64,000 nucleotides of DNA. It comes from Bacteroidota bacterium (GTDB taxonomy: Bacteria > Bacteroidota > Bacteroidia > J057 > JADKCL01). Below, piece by piece: positions 46,292-54,824 of the stretch (position 1 is its first letter; each line of letters begins with the position of its first letter). The notes beneath the pieces were generated by a model. It was not told where the DNA came from. It saw only the letters and a list, made by a program, of their open reading frames with translations, and did not search any database. The translations under genes were made by a program, and so were the position numbers. The stretch spans positions 92,147 through 156,146 of the forward strand of contig JADKCL010000015.1 of assembly GCA_016718825.1 (NCBI GenBank), in the 5' to 3' direction.

Positions 46292-47761
46292 ATGGCTTTC
46301 GTCGATTTCAGCACCTTCACAGGTGTCCGAAGCCATTTTCAACCATTCGATTTTTTTCAATTGAAACAGATTAAAAGCAAAGACCTTGTCCGTCTGGGCC
46401 TCGAGAAAGGGAGCCTCGCCGGACTGGCACTGGATATTTTACGCAAGCACTACAAACACGGCGACCCCGCTGAAGGGATGGCGCTGCTGCAACAGCTGCT
46501 TGCAAACCCCGGGGAATTCGCTGAACACCCCATTTTCGGGCCGATCGCCCAAAAACTGCTGCCGCCGCCCGAGCCGGTTGCCGGGCAGAAATTCGCATTG
46601 CTCGACGCCTCCAAAGGCTACCGCACCTACGGAATCGAAGGGATCGATGCGGCCACTGTGGAGCAGATGGATCTGGCGATGCGGTTGCCGGTGACGCAGG
46701 CAGGTGCGCTCATGCCCGATGCGCATTTGGGGTACGGGCTACCGATCGGAGGCGTCCTCGCGACACGCGGCGTCGTGATTCCGTATGCTGTCGGCATGGA
46801 CATCGGCTGTCGCATGTGCCTCACCGTCACGGACATGCCTGCGAGCGCGCTTAGCCGCGACCGCGACCGCCTGCGAAAGATCGTGCGGGAAAACAGCGCA
46901 TTTGGCAAGGAGATTTTCACCGATCCCAGCGACGATGCCATCTTGGAGCGCCCCGAATTCGGGGAATTGCCCTTGCTGCGCGAATTGCAGGGCCTCGCTG
47001 CAAGACAAATCGGAAGCAGCGGTTCGGGGAACCACTTTGTCGAGCTGGGCATTGTCGAACTCGACGCCTATTCGCGGGATTTGGGGCTTGCAGCGGGAAG
47101 CTATCTGGGGATTCTCACGCATTCGGGATCGCGCGCCTTGGGCGCTACGGTTGCACAACACTATACCGACTTGGCGCGGCAATTGTGTCAGTTGCCCAAG
47201 CCGGCGAGCCATTTGGCTTGGTTGGACCTCGACAAATCCGAAGGGCAGGAATACTGGATGGCGATGAACTTGGCGGGTGATTTTGCCTCCGCTTGCCACC
47301 ACGACATTCACCGCCGGATCTTGAAGGCCTTGGGGGCCGGGAGCCTGACCGTCGTCGAAAACCACCACAACTTCGCCTGGAAGGAGATTTTGCCGACAGG
47401 GGAGGAGGCGATCGTGCACCGCAAGGGCGCAACACCTGCCGCCCTCGGCGAACTGGGCGTCATCCCGGGCTCGATGTTGCATCCCGGTTTTGTCGTGCGC
47501 GGGAAGGGCAATCCTGCGAGTTTGAGCAGCGCAAGCCATGGTGCAGGTCGCAGGCTCAGCCGTACCAAGGCCACGAATAGCTTCACGCGCCACGCCATCG
47601 AAAAGCAACTTGCCAAGGCCGAAGTCACCTTGATCGGTGGCAGTCCGGAAGAAGCCCCGGATGCCTACAAAGACATCTTTGAGGTGATGGCCGCCCAAGC
47701 AGATTTGGTCGATGTGATTGCAAAGTTCTGGCCAAAAGTGGTGCGCATGGACAAGGGTTGA
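46292..47761 (+). CDS. rtcB: RNA ligase RtcB
   Basis: Joins 2',3'-cyclic-phosphate (or 3'-phosphate) and 5'-OH RNA ends using GTP and Mn2+. Family blocks in order: MPDAHLGYGLPIGGVLA, GMDIGCRM (metal-binding Cys), SSGSGNHFVELG, LTHSGSRALG, ENHHNFAWKE (metal His and the NHHN loop), HRKGATPA and SASHGAGRRLSRTKA, where the His that forms the GMP adduct sits. About 490 residues. The start is not certain: ATG 46292 gives a ~25-residue extension before LKQIKSKDLVRLGLEKG, where shorter homologues begin. It suggests RNA repair or stress-related ligation; no archease or RtcA gene is visible nearby. Confidence 0.93.
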   Translation: MAFVDFSTFTGVRSHFQPFDFFQLKQIKSKDLVRLGLEKGSLAGLALDILRKHYKHGDPAEGMALLQQLLANPGEFAEHPIFGPIAQKLLPPPEPVAGQKFALLDASKGYRTYGIEGIDAATVEQMDLAMRLPVTQAGALMPDAHLGYGLPIGGVLATRGVVIPYAVGMDIGCRMCLTVTDMPASALSRDRDRLRKIVRENSAFGKEIFTDPSDDAILERPEFGELPLLRELQGLAARQIGSSGSGNHFVELGIVELDAYSRDLGLAAGSYLGILTHSGSRALGATVAQHYTDLARQLCQLPKPASHLAWLDLDKSEGQEYWMAMNLAGDFASACHHDIHRRILKALGAGSLTVVENHHNFAWKEILPTGEEAIVHRKGATPAALGELGVIPGSMLHPGFVVRGKGNPASLSSASHGAGRRLSRTKATNSFTRHAIEKQLAKAEVTLIGGSPEEAPDAYKDIFEVMAAQADLVDVIAKFWPKVVRMDKG

Positions 47762-47821
47762 GACGGGCATAAACTTGATTCGAAGGAGGGAAATCAAATT
47801 TTCTCCAGAGGCTAAAGTTTG

Positions 47822-47829
47822 TAGTTTTG
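47822..47829 (+). promoter_or_regulatory. -7 box (TAGTTTTG) before the SET-domain gene
   Basis: TAGTTTTG matches TAnnTTTG and lies 22 bases before the ATG at 47852. The -33 region is only a weak match. It suggests the SET gene can be transcribed on its own after rtcB. Confidence 0.4.
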
Positions 47830-47851
47830 AGGTTCAATCCAAAGTTGTCTC

Positions 47852-48361
47852 ATGAGTACATTGTTTAAGGTAGATCGGTCACCCATTGCAGGGAACGGGG
47901 TTTTTGCGCTGACAACCATCGCAAAGGGGCAACCCATTACGCTGATGACGGGCACATTTTGCACCGACGATGAGATCATTGCGCGTATCAAGGCTGGCGA
48001 TGAAGTGGTTTCCGATCCATTGCAAATCGGCGATGCCGAATTCATCGACTTGGACGAAACGTCAAGATCATTCAATCACTCTTGCAACCCCAACGCTTAC
48101 CTGCGGGGGCAGAATGAGATGATCGCCTTGCGTGAGATTCAGCCATTGGAGGAAATTACTTATGACTATTCTCCGACGATCAACTACAACGATGCAAAAT
48201 TTGAAGAAGTTGGCATCGAAAAGTGGACTTGTAAGTGTGAATGCGGCGCTGTCAATTGCCGTGGAATCATCGATCAATTCAAAACCTTGCCGGAAGCGCG
48301 ACGTGATTTTTACATCACCCATCGGTACCTGCAGGATTATATGCTGAGCATCTATCAATGA
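47852..48361 (+). CDS. SET-domain protein methyltransferase with post-SET zinc motif
   Basis: 169 residues: SET block GNGVFALTTIAKGQPI, the NHSCNPNA SAM-binding/pseudoknot motif (FNHSCNPNAYLRG), EEITYDYS, and a post-SET cysteine cluster WTCKCECGAVNCRG (CxCx4C). SET enzymes methylate lysine on proteins. Short bacterial SET genes are known but their substrates mostly are not. The protein has no signal peptide. It lies 90 bases after rtcB and convergent with gldM. Confidence 0.88.
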   Translation: MSTLFKVDRSPIAGNGVFALTTIAKGQPITLMTGTFCTDDEIIARIKAGDEVVSDPLQIGDAEFIDLDETSRSFNHSCNPNAYLRGQNEMIALREIQPLEEITYDYSPTINYNDAKFEEVGIEKWTCKCECGAVNCRGIIDQFKTLPEARRDFYITHRYLQDYMLSIYQ

Positions 48362-48386
48362 CAGCCTGAGGTTTGTCGAAAGATCA

Positions 48387-48416
48387 AAAAAAATCCCGCC
48401 GGAGGCGCCGGCGGGA
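48387..48416 (-). terminator. Rho-independent terminator between the SET gene and gldM
   Basis: 9-bp stem TCCCGCCGG/CCGGCGGGA (48394-48402 and 48408-48416) with a 5-base loop. Read on the minus strand it is followed by TTTTTTT (A run 48386-48393 on plus), so it terminates gldM; the G+C-rich stem may also stop the SET transcript. Confidence 0.8.
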
Positions 48417-48483
48417 GATCTTTATACTGGCAAAAATTGCTTTGAGGCAGCATTCGCCAAAGAACGGGGGATACTTTTTGGAA

Positions 48484-50175
48484 TCAGCCTTTGATCGTTG
48501 CGGGGATCACAAGCATCACACGCGGCATTTCCTCCTTGATTTCCTTTTTCTGGAAGTTGATGCGCTCGACCTCTTCGACTTCAAAGTAGATTCTTGATCC
48601 GGGATAGGCGGTCTTGAGTTCGCCTTGGTAGAGTTCCACAGGTACGCCTCTTTGAATTTCTGCCCCGGAATAGGTTTTGATGACTTTCGGCACGCCAATC
48701 ATTCCTTCCTGATACATGAGCTTGACCGATTTGGCTTTGTAACGTGCGTCCAAAGGCAGGGTCTTCGCGAATTCGCCATCAGGGATGAGCTTGACGGTCA
48801 CGGTCTGCCTTTTGTTCACGCCTGACATGCCATTGACTTCTTGTCCGTTGACAAAGAGCCCGATACGTGGTTGGCTCGGCTTCAGGACATTGTATTTCAA
48901 GTTGTCGATCTTGACACTCTGACCGTTGGTATTGGAATAAATCGACAGCGTGTAATCCTTTCCAGTCGGAACAATCGTGATTTCGCGCTTGCTCTTCGAA
49001 CTTTTCAGGATATTCCCACCGCCCGTAGACTTGCTGAAGTCCGGATTATAGCTTTCGCCCAGGGCAGGCACATCGACATCGACGGTATTGCCACAATCCC
49101 TGTAAAGGATTTGCAGCGCCTTTGAACGGACGACCACCTCGGGTTTGCGCACCTTGAATTGGCCTTTGAGCGGAATCTCAATCATTTTTCCCTCGGCATC
49201 GGGAACTTTGATCATCGCCGTATAGTGCTGAATTCCTTCGGATTGACCTTCAGGAATCACGTTGCCATTCGCAGCGATCGTCATCGTGGCGGTGCTTCCT
49301 CCAGGGTCCATGCTCAAGCCCGAACCGACAAATTCCGGTTTGATGGACTTGGAAGCCACGCCGACCGCCAAACGGGTTTGGTACTTCATCCCAGCAGCGA
49401 CATATTCCGAGGTCGGTGCTTCGAATGCAATCAAGGAGTCGATGGTGAACGTAAATCCTTTGACCAATTCCTTCGTTTGGTGGAGCAGTCCGCCTTGTAC
49501 GTCGCGCACGTCCATTTTGAACTTTTCCATCAAAGCCATGTCGGCAATCACGGGCTTGCCGTGGAAGGTGAAATATTCCCAAGTTTTGTTTTTGCTCGAT
49601 GCATCGCTCACCTTGGGATCATTGGCAGGGTCGAGGGCGAGCATCGAGAAGTGGTTTTGCTCATGCTTCGGATCCTGCTTCGCATAAAGCGCATTCGCCC
49701 ATTTGACAAAGGACTCGAGTTTGGCGCGCAATTCAACCGCCTTGCCATTTCCATGTCCGCCGTTGCCGACATCGTCCGTTCCCAACCAAAACGAATAGTT
49801 CTTGGTGGTTTCATCCTTTTTCTGGATTTCGCCGGTAATGGGGTCTTTTTGGCCGATTTCCTCGAGGTTGGCAGTCACTTCGTCGATGTAGGAAATGACT
49901 TTGGTAGCCTCGGTATTGATCTCGGAAAGTGTCGGCTTAAAGGCACTGTATTTGGTAATGCCACTGCCTTCCTGTTTTTCAATGGTATTCAGGATGTCGC
50001 TCGTAAGCGATTGGTTTTGAGTGCCGTGTGCGCCGGCGGTCTCTCTCAGCGATGCCCGCAAACTTTCAAAAGCTTGCAAGATTTCTGCACTCACGTTCAG
50101 GGCCAGCATGGCCGTGAGCACGAGATACATCATGTTGATCATTTTTTGTCTGGGTGAAAGCGATGAACCAGCCAT
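48484..50175 (-). CDS. gldM: GldM/PorM-type type IX secretion motor subunit, solitary
   Basis: 563 residues. The N-terminal segment SPRQKMINMMYLVLTAMLALNVSAEIL is the membrane helix and start of the periplasmic stalk characteristic of GldM/PorM, which with GldL forms the proton-driven motor of T9SS. The rest is the long periplasmic shaft, with GQKDPITGEIQKKDETTKNY near residue 105 and beta-rich domains ending RVMLVIPATIKG. It is slightly longer than usual GldM (about 515). In typical genomes it lies in gldKLMN; here no gldL or gldN is next to it, so it is an isolated paralogue or a split locus. Confidence 0.9.
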   Translation of the reverse strand: MAGSSLSPRQKMINMMYLVLTAMLALNVSAEILQAFESLRASLRETAGAHGTQNQSLTSDILNTIEKQEGSGITKYSAFKPTLSEINTEATKVISYIDEVTANLEEIGQKDPITGEIQKKDETTKNYSFWLGTDDVGNGGHGNGKAVELRAKLESFVKWANALYAKQDPKHEQNHFSMLALDPANDPKVSDASSKNKTWEYFTFHGKPVIADMALMEKFKMDVRDVQGGLLHQTKELVKGFTFTIDSLIAFEAPTSEYVAAGMKYQTRLAVGVASKSIKPEFVGSGLSMDPGGSTATMTIAANGNVIPEGQSEGIQHYTAMIKVPDAEGKMIEIPLKGQFKVRKPEVVVRSKALQILYRDCGNTVDVDVPALGESYNPDFSKSTGGGNILKSSKSKREITIVPTGKDYTLSIYSNTNGQSVKIDNLKYNVLKPSQPRIGLFVNGQEVNGMSGVNKRQTVTVKLIPDGEFAKTLPLDARYKAKSVKLMYQEGMIGVPKVIKTYSGAEIQRGVPVELYQGELKTAYPGSRIYFEVEEVERINFQKKEIKEEMPRVMLVIPATIKG

Positions 50176-50471
50176 ATTTTTTCTCCTTCTTTGAATACGT
50201 TAGAATTTCACGGAAACCTTGGTTGCGGTCAGGCACCTAGTTTTTGGGCAAGCAAAAGCTGATTGCGCATTCCCTGACGGGTCGCCTTGCCAAACCAAAA
50301 CCTAGACGGATGCTTTTATTATTCTGCAGAAGACAAATCAACGCGGCCGTCGTCGCTCTATTTCCTGCATTCGAAGGCATAATGCGCGACACTCAAAAAA
50401 GATACACAGCTCTTCCAATAAAAGTTCCGAGTTCAGTAAATCGTGTTGATTTGTAGGGACTCTGAAGTGGT

Positions 50472-50538
50472 GGAGAGTTGAAAGTGGAGAGTTGAGAGTT
50501 CTGTTGGCTTCTCAATTCTCAATTCTCAATTCTCAATT
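50472..50538. repeat. Purine-rich GAGAGTTGAAAGT/CTCAATTCT microrepeats
   Basis: Direct repeats of GGAGAGTTGA/GGAGAGTTGAGAG type are followed by four near-exact copies of TCTCAATT in opposite sense (about 50509-50538). The two halves can form an imperfect hairpin. Similar tracts occur at 54357-54550 and 59368-59466. The rest of the 50176-50632 spacer holds nothing I recognise. Confidence 0.6.
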
Positions 50539-50627
50539 CAAAAAAACCGCCTATTTCTCTAATCACTTTAACCGATGCTATGCAAATGACTGTGAATAAT
50601 GGTCTTCCCTTTGCGGATGCGTCGGCT

Positions 50628-50635
50628 TACCTTTG
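50628..50635 (+). promoter_or_regulatory. -7 box (TACCTTTG) of the SpoIID-like gene
   Basis: TACCTTTG fits TAnnTTTG, with a TTTG 14 bases further upstream (short spacing). Its position shows that the upstream TTG start (50633) lies inside the promoter, so ATG 50642 is the true start with an almost leaderless mRNA. Confidence 0.5.
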
Positions 50636-50641
50636 CGCCCA

Positions 50642-51811
50642 ATGCGCTGTAAATGGTTGCCGGGCCTGATTTTGCTCTGCTCCCTGATGGCTTTTCAGGC
50701 CAAGGGACAGATGTTGCGTGTCCACATTGCGCCGGCAGACAAACTCGAATCCTTTACTTATCAGGCACTAGGCGACGAAGTCGTCGTCATGACAGCCGAT
50801 TCATTTCCGCGGAAAGTGACCGTTTTGCATACTTTGGAGAAGGTCGACGTCACCGTTGGGGCAGATGGGATCATGCTTGCGCAAGGCAGCAAAAAATTCG
50901 GGCCATTTGAGTCCCTGCATTTCTGGTGCAATGACGAAAAACCGCGTTTCAAACTGTTTTTGGACAAGGCGGCGATCGCATTTCGTACGTATCCCGACCA
51001 TTTGCGCATCGAAACCGGACCACGTTATTTGGAGCTGGTCAACGAGGTTTTTGTCGAGACCTATATCAAAGGCGTGATTCATGCCGAGGCAGGGCACCAT
51101 AAATCCTTGGATTTTTTCAAGGTACAGGCCTTGAGTGCACGCACCTACGCCCTGCGCAACATCGGCCGGCACAGCAATCACGGCTACGACCTCTGCGACA
51201 ATACCCATTGCCAAGCCTACAAAGGTGAGTACCTCAACAGTCCGCTGATTGATCAAGCCGTGGCTGAAACTGCAGGCGAAGTCATCGTTTTTGAGGACAA
51301 TCAGCTCATCGAGGCCGTCTTTTCAGCGAATTGCGGCGGATTTACAGCCAACAGCGAAGACGTTTGGGTCGCGAATGTCAACTATCTGCGCGCAATGCCC
51401 GATTACAATTTCTGCGAAGGTTTTGACAACCACGCTTGGCATATCACCATTCCGAAATTGGATTTTCTGGCCAAAATGGGACGCTACCTCAACATTGAAG
51501 CGGTGAGTTTCGACATCATTCCCGACATCAGCGGCCGTGTAAAACGGGTTCTTGTCAACGGCGAAAGCAAATATGTGATCTCCGGAGAGGAACTTCGCAG
51601 GCTGTTCAAACTCAAGAGTTCCAAGTTTCATGTCTTTGATTCGCAGAGCCTTTTGTTCATCGAAGGTTCGGGATTCGGGCACGGCGTGGGCATGTGCCAA
51701 GACGGCGCCTATTACCTGAGCGAAACGGGAATGGATTACCACCGCATCCTCAAACATTATTACCAAGGCGTTGACATTCTGAACATCGACAAGGTCAAGA
51801 ACCTTTGGTGA
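50642..51811 (+). CDS. SpoIID/LytB-domain secreted protein
   Basis: 389 residues with signal peptide (LPGLILLCSLMAFQAKGQ). The SpoIID domain blocks are ETYIKGVIHAEAGHHKS, QALSARTYALRNI, YDLCDNTHCQAYKG, FSANCGGFTANSEDVW and GFGHGVGMCQDGAYYLS. SpoIID proteins are lytic transglycosylases cutting denuded glycan or amidase enhancers, so a role in peptidoglycan remodelling outside the cytoplasmic membrane is expected. Start ATG 50642 is explained by the promoter at 50628. It is divergent from gldM. Confidence 0.88.
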   Translation: MRCKWLPGLILLCSLMAFQAKGQMLRVHIAPADKLESFTYQALGDEVVVMTADSFPRKVTVLHTLEKVDVTVGADGIMLAQGSKKFGPFESLHFWCNDEKPRFKLFLDKAAIAFRTYPDHLRIETGPRYLELVNEVFVETYIKGVIHAEAGHHKSLDFFKVQALSARTYALRNIGRHSNHGYDLCDNTHCQAYKGEYLNSPLIDQAVAETAGEVIVFEDNQLIEAVFSANCGGFTANSEDVWVANVNYLRAMPDYNFCEGFDNHAWHITIPKLDFLAKMGRYLNIEAVSFDIIPDISGRVKRVLVNGESKYVISGEELRRLFKLKSSKFHVFDSQSLLFIEGSGFGHGVGMCQDGAYYLSETGMDYHRILKHYYQGVDILNIDKVKNLW

Positions 51812-51876
51812 ATGTAAGGCCTCGGTTTTGTACCAATTTGCCTTGTCCGTTCAACTCTTCCGGCCTCACAACGTCC

Positions 51877-52569
51877 TTACAAAAACCATTCCTTCACCAC
51901 ACCGACAATTCGCTCGACATTGATCTTTTCAATCGGATGCGGCGTATTGGGCATCACGAAAAGTTCGGCGTTGGGCAATAGGCGATAGGCGGCAATCGTT
52001 TCTTCGAGCGTCACCATCGTGTCGCGGTCGCCGATGCCGATTCTGACGGGATTTGAATTTTTGGGAAAGTCTTCGTTCGCAAGGGCAGGTGCATTTCCCA
52101 AGCCGATCATCATCTCGGCGGTGCGGCTGAGGTGCTGCTGCCAATCGTTGCCATGGTGCCGTGTCTCGAGCATCTGCGCGAATTTGGGCACTTTTTCGAG
52201 GATGGTCGCCACATCGAGCATCTTCACTTCCTTGGCTGCGCCTTCGGGTGTCCAAGCGAGCTTGGTCGCAAACGTGAAGATCTTGCCCAGCAATTCAGGT
52301 TTGCGCAGGGCCAAATACAGCGCGACATAGCCGCCCATCGAGTAGCCGAAGACATGCGGCTGCTGCAATCCGTTTTCAAGGATGTACCGCTCCAAATTCT
52401 CGGCAAAATGCGAGATAGCAAAGGGGCGATCAGCAAATGTCTGAGCGCCATGGCCTTCAAAATCAAGGCTATGTACCTCGAAGGCATCCGCCAGCAACGG
52501 AAGCCATGGGGTAAATTGCGATTGGGCACCAAGCGCACCGTGCAAGAGGATCAGTTGGGGTTTAGCCAT
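51877..52569 (-). CDS. Alpha/beta hydrolase
   Basis: 230 residues of alpha/beta hydrolase fold: oxyanion region LLHGALGAQSQF, nucleophile elbow GYSMGGYVA, acid Asp in GIGDRDTMV and His in NTPHPIEKI. It has no signal peptide, so it is cytoplasmic. The start (ATG 52569) overlaps the end of ribF by 8 bases, so it is translated as part of the ftsX-truB-ribF transcript. The substrate is unknown. Confidence 0.85.
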   Translation of the reverse strand: MAKPQLILLHGALGAQSQFTPWLPLLADAFEVHSLDFEGHGAQTFADRPFAISHFAENLERYILENGLQQPHVFGYSMGGYVALYLALRKPELLGKIFTFATKLAWTPEGAAKEVKMLDVATILEKVPKFAQMLETRHHGNDWQQHLSRTAEMMIGLGNAPALANEDFPKNSNPVRIGIGDRDTMVTLEETIAAYRLLPNAELFVMPNTPHPIEKINVERIVGVVKEWFL

Positions 52570-53503
52570 TTCGTTTTTCGATCAAAGCCAATGAAGCGTC
52601 CCGGTCGCGGTGCAGCGCATCCACCAATTCGTCGAGGCTTGCAAATTTCACATCGGGCCGGATCCAATCCAGAAATTCAACGCGGACGGATTTTCCGTAG
52701 ATGTTTTGGTCAAAATTGAAAAGATGAATTTCGATTCCAAGCGGAAAATGGTCGCCGACGGTCGGCTTTTTCCCGATGTTGAGCATCCCGAAATGCGCTT
52801 CGCCGCCGACCCACAAGCGGGCGAGGTACACACCTTCGCCGGGAATGAGCTTGTGTGGATCATCAGGCAAGATATTGGCGGTCGGATAGCCGATGGTGCG
52901 TCCGAGTTTCTCGCCTTCGACAACCGTCCCGCGGATGCCGTAATCATAGCCAAGAAAGCGGCTTGCCGTGGCAATATCGCCCGACAACAAGGCTTGCCGG
53001 ATTTTGGTGCTGCTCACATTGGCATTGTCGATTTGCTCGGCTGGAATTTCTTCGACCTCAAAGCCATACAATTCGGCTCCGGCTTGCAATTCCTTGAGTC
53101 CTCCGCTGCGATTTTTACCAAAATGATGGTCGTAGCCAATCACGATGCGCTTGATGCCCACGGTTTGAATGAGCACCTGTGAGATGAATTCCTGCGAATC
53201 CTGCTCGGCAAATTCACGGGTAAATGGAATCAGGAGGAGCTTGTCGATCCCAAATGCATCCAAGGCTGCGATCTTCTCCTCGATGGCTTGCAACATGCGC
53301 AGGGATTTGTCTTCGGGCTGCAACACAAGTCTAGGATGCGGGTGGAAAGAGATGACCACGCTTTCCCCGTCAACCTCCTTTGCTGCATCCAAAAGGCGTC
53401 CCAAAATCTTTTGATGCCCCAGGTGCACCCCATCAAATGTGCCGATGGTCGCCGTGGCATTGTGTCCGCGGTCAAAGCCATCCAAGCTCCGAAAAACTTT
53501 CAT
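52562..53503 (-). CDS. ribF: Riboflavin kinase/FAD synthetase RibF
   Basis: Bifunctional enzyme making FMN and FAD from riboflavin. The N-terminal FAD synthetase half has GTFDGVHLGHQKILG (HxGH-type nucleotidyltransferase) and IGYDHHFGKNRSGG. The C-terminal kinase half has GYPTANILPDD, GEGVYLARLW, IEIHLFNFDQNIYG and a final LDWIRPDVKFASLDEL. 313 residues, normal. A good promoter is placed just before the start (53509-53538). Confidence 0.95.
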   Translation of the reverse strand: MKVFRSLDGFDRGHNATATIGTFDGVHLGHQKILGRLLDAAKEVDGESVVISFHPHPRLVLQPEDKSLRMLQAIEEKIAALDAFGIDKLLLIPFTREFAEQDSQEFISQVLIQTVGIKRIVIGYDHHFGKNRSGGLKELQAGAELYGFEVEEIPAEQIDNANVSSTKIRQALLSGDIATASRFLGYDYGIRGTVVEGEKLGRTIGYPTANILPDDPHKLIPGEGVYLARLWVGGEAHFGMLNIGKKPTVGDHFPLGIEIHLFNFDQNIYGKSVRVEFLDWIRPDVKFASLDELVDALHRDRDASLALIEKRNG

Positions 53504-53508
53504 CTTGG

Positions 53509-53538
53509 CAAATTTACTGCGAATCGGGAATAATCAAA
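53509..53538 (-). promoter_or_regulatory. Promoter directly before ribF
   Basis: On the minus strand TTTG (53535-53538) and TAAATTTG (53509-53516) are 18 bases apart, close to the Bacteroidota consensus, and the -7 box ends 6 bases before the ribF ATG. It allows ribF and the hydrolase to be transcribed apart from truB. Confidence 0.6.
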
Positions 53539-53568
53539 GATGAGTGAAGGCGACGATTGGCGAAGTGG

Positions 53569-53642
53569 GCGCTATCAGCGGTTGGTGTGAGCGCTGCAGA
53601 AAAGCGAAGGGGGCGCTATCAGCGGATGGTGTGAGCGCCCCC
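53569..53642. repeat. Two tandem 26-bp hairpin units between truB and ribF, second with terminator-like stem
   Basis: GCGCTATCAGCGG..TGGTGTGAGCGC occurs at 53569-53594 and again at 53613-53638 with one change. Each begins with GCGCT and ends with AGCGC, so each folds. In the second copy the stem is lengthened to GGGGGCGCT/AGCGCCCCC (53609-53617, 53634-53642). There is no long T run, so it may act as a processing or weak termination site on the truB-ribF transcript. Confidence 0.65.
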
Positions 53643-53660
53643 TTCCCAAAACCCAATCGG

Positions 53661-54347
53661 CTAAACCTGCTGCGCAAGCATGGCCTGCAAACCCTCGATG
53701 GTGAAGGCGTCTTCGACGCGGAAGTCACCGATACGCGTGCGGCGCAACTCGAGGATGTACGCTCCTACGCCCAGCACCTGCCCGAGGTCATGTACGAGCG
53801 TGCGGATGTATGTACCCTTGCTGCAACGTATGCGTGCCGAGGCCCGTGCGGGGGAATCGACCGTTTGCGGATGAAAATCCAACAATTGGTAGTCGTAGAC
53901 GGTAATGGTGCGCGGTTTGATGTCGACGGTTTTACCAGCACGTGCCGCTGCATAGGCGCGCTGACCATCAACTTTGACCGCGGAAAACTGCGGTGGCAAT
54001 TGACTGATTTCGCCTTTGAATCCTATAATGGCGGATTCGATCATATCGCGGGTGATGTGCGCAGCGTCACAAATGTTTTCCGCATCAAATTCGGCGTCAT
54101 AGCTTGGTGTGGTGGCACCTAGCCTGAATTCGACCAGATATTCTTTTTCCTGTGCCTGAATGCTGTCGATCGTTTTGGTCATCTTGCCCGAACAGAGAAT
54201 CAGCAGTCCGGTGGCCAAGGGATCAAGCGTGCCGGCATGGCCCACTTTTTTGGTTTTGATCAGCCACCGCACTTTCTTGACGACATCAAACGACGTCCAG
54301 CCCTTGGCCTTGTCGATCAAGATTACTTCGCCGGCAACAAAATCCAT
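53661..54347 (-). CDS. truB: tRNA pseudouridine(55) synthase TruB
   Basis: Makes pseudouridine 55 in the T-loop of tRNA. ILIDKAKGWTSFDVVKKVR, then KVGHAGTLDPLATGLLILC with the catalytic Asp, and FSAVKVDGQRAYAAARAG are the family blocks; the thumb region and a shortened C-terminus (no full PUA domain) follow. 228 residues, the short Bacteroidota form. Part of the ftsX cluster. Confidence 0.95.
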   Translation of the reverse strand: MDFVAGEVILIDKAKGWTSFDVVKKVRWLIKTKKVGHAGTLDPLATGLLILCSGKMTKTIDSIQAQEKEYLVEFRLGATTPSYDAEFDAENICDAAHITRDMIESAIIGFKGEISQLPPQFSAVKVDGQRAYAAARAGKTVDIKPRTITVYDYQLLDFHPQTVDSPARASARIRCSKGTYIRTLVHDLGQVLGVGAYILELRRTRIGDFRVEDAFTIEGLQAMLAQQV

Positions 54348-54356
54348 GGGGGAGTG

Positions 54357-54550
54357 AAAAGTTATAAGTGAAAAGTGAAAAGTGAAAAGTCTTTGGAGGT
54401 CGTTGTGGGGAGATCAATAGATGGTTTTCAGGATTGACTTTTCATCATCCATCTCACCGACAAACGCATGTGGAAACCAATGGGAAATTGTAAAAGTGAT
54501 TGTGAATCAGCCTAATCGGCAACTTTTCACTTTTCGTTCTTCACTTTTAA
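54357..54550. repeat. AGTGAAAAGTGAAAAGT direct repeats and their complement around the truB-DUF3098 spacer
   Basis: At 54357-54391 GTGAAAAGT units repeat four times; at 54523-54550 the opposite-strand form (ACTTTTCACTTTTCG..TTCACTTTTAACTT) occurs. The two arms could pair over about 130 bases. The spacer between truB and DUF3098 is where uppP usually lies in this cluster; no uppP is present here. Confidence 0.55.
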
Positions 54551-54551
54551 C

Positions 54552-54812
54552 TTAGTTGTAGCTTTCCTTGGAATATTTGTCGTTTGCTTCGGCTGTGGTG
54601 TCTGCAGCTGCTGATTTGCGGCCTTTGGCCACGATTCCCCAGATGATCACGGCATGACCTGCCATGATGAGCGGCGGCGAAACATACAACGACAAAGAAA
54701 ACTGTGTGGCGTCGATGAAGTCCTCGGTGCTCATGAGCAAATAGCCCAAGGCAATAAGGAAAAGGCCACCAACGATGATGAGAATATTGAGGTTTTTGAG
54801 TGGATTTTGCAT
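54552..54812 (-). CDS. DUF3098 membrane protein
   Basis: 86 residues with two transmembrane helices (ILIIVGGLFLIALGYLLM and SPPLIMAGHAVIIWGIVA) and the DUF3098 motif around STEDFIDATQFSLSLYVSP. It is found in Bacteroidota directly after ftsX and may belong to the FtsX system, which is inference from conserved neighbourhood. 12 bases separate it from ftsX. Confidence 0.88.
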   Translation of the reverse strand: MQNPLKNLNILIIVGGLFLIALGYLLMSTEDFIDATQFSLSLYVSPPLIMAGHAVIIWGIVAKGRKSAAADTTAEANDKYSKESYN

Positions 54813-54824
54813 CGCGAATTCAAG

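Noticed and set aside
48394..48416. Hairpin with CCGCCGGAGGCG as a third REP copy
   Set aside because: Shares only a short core with the REP arms and has a T-run on the minus strand; it is better explained as a terminator.
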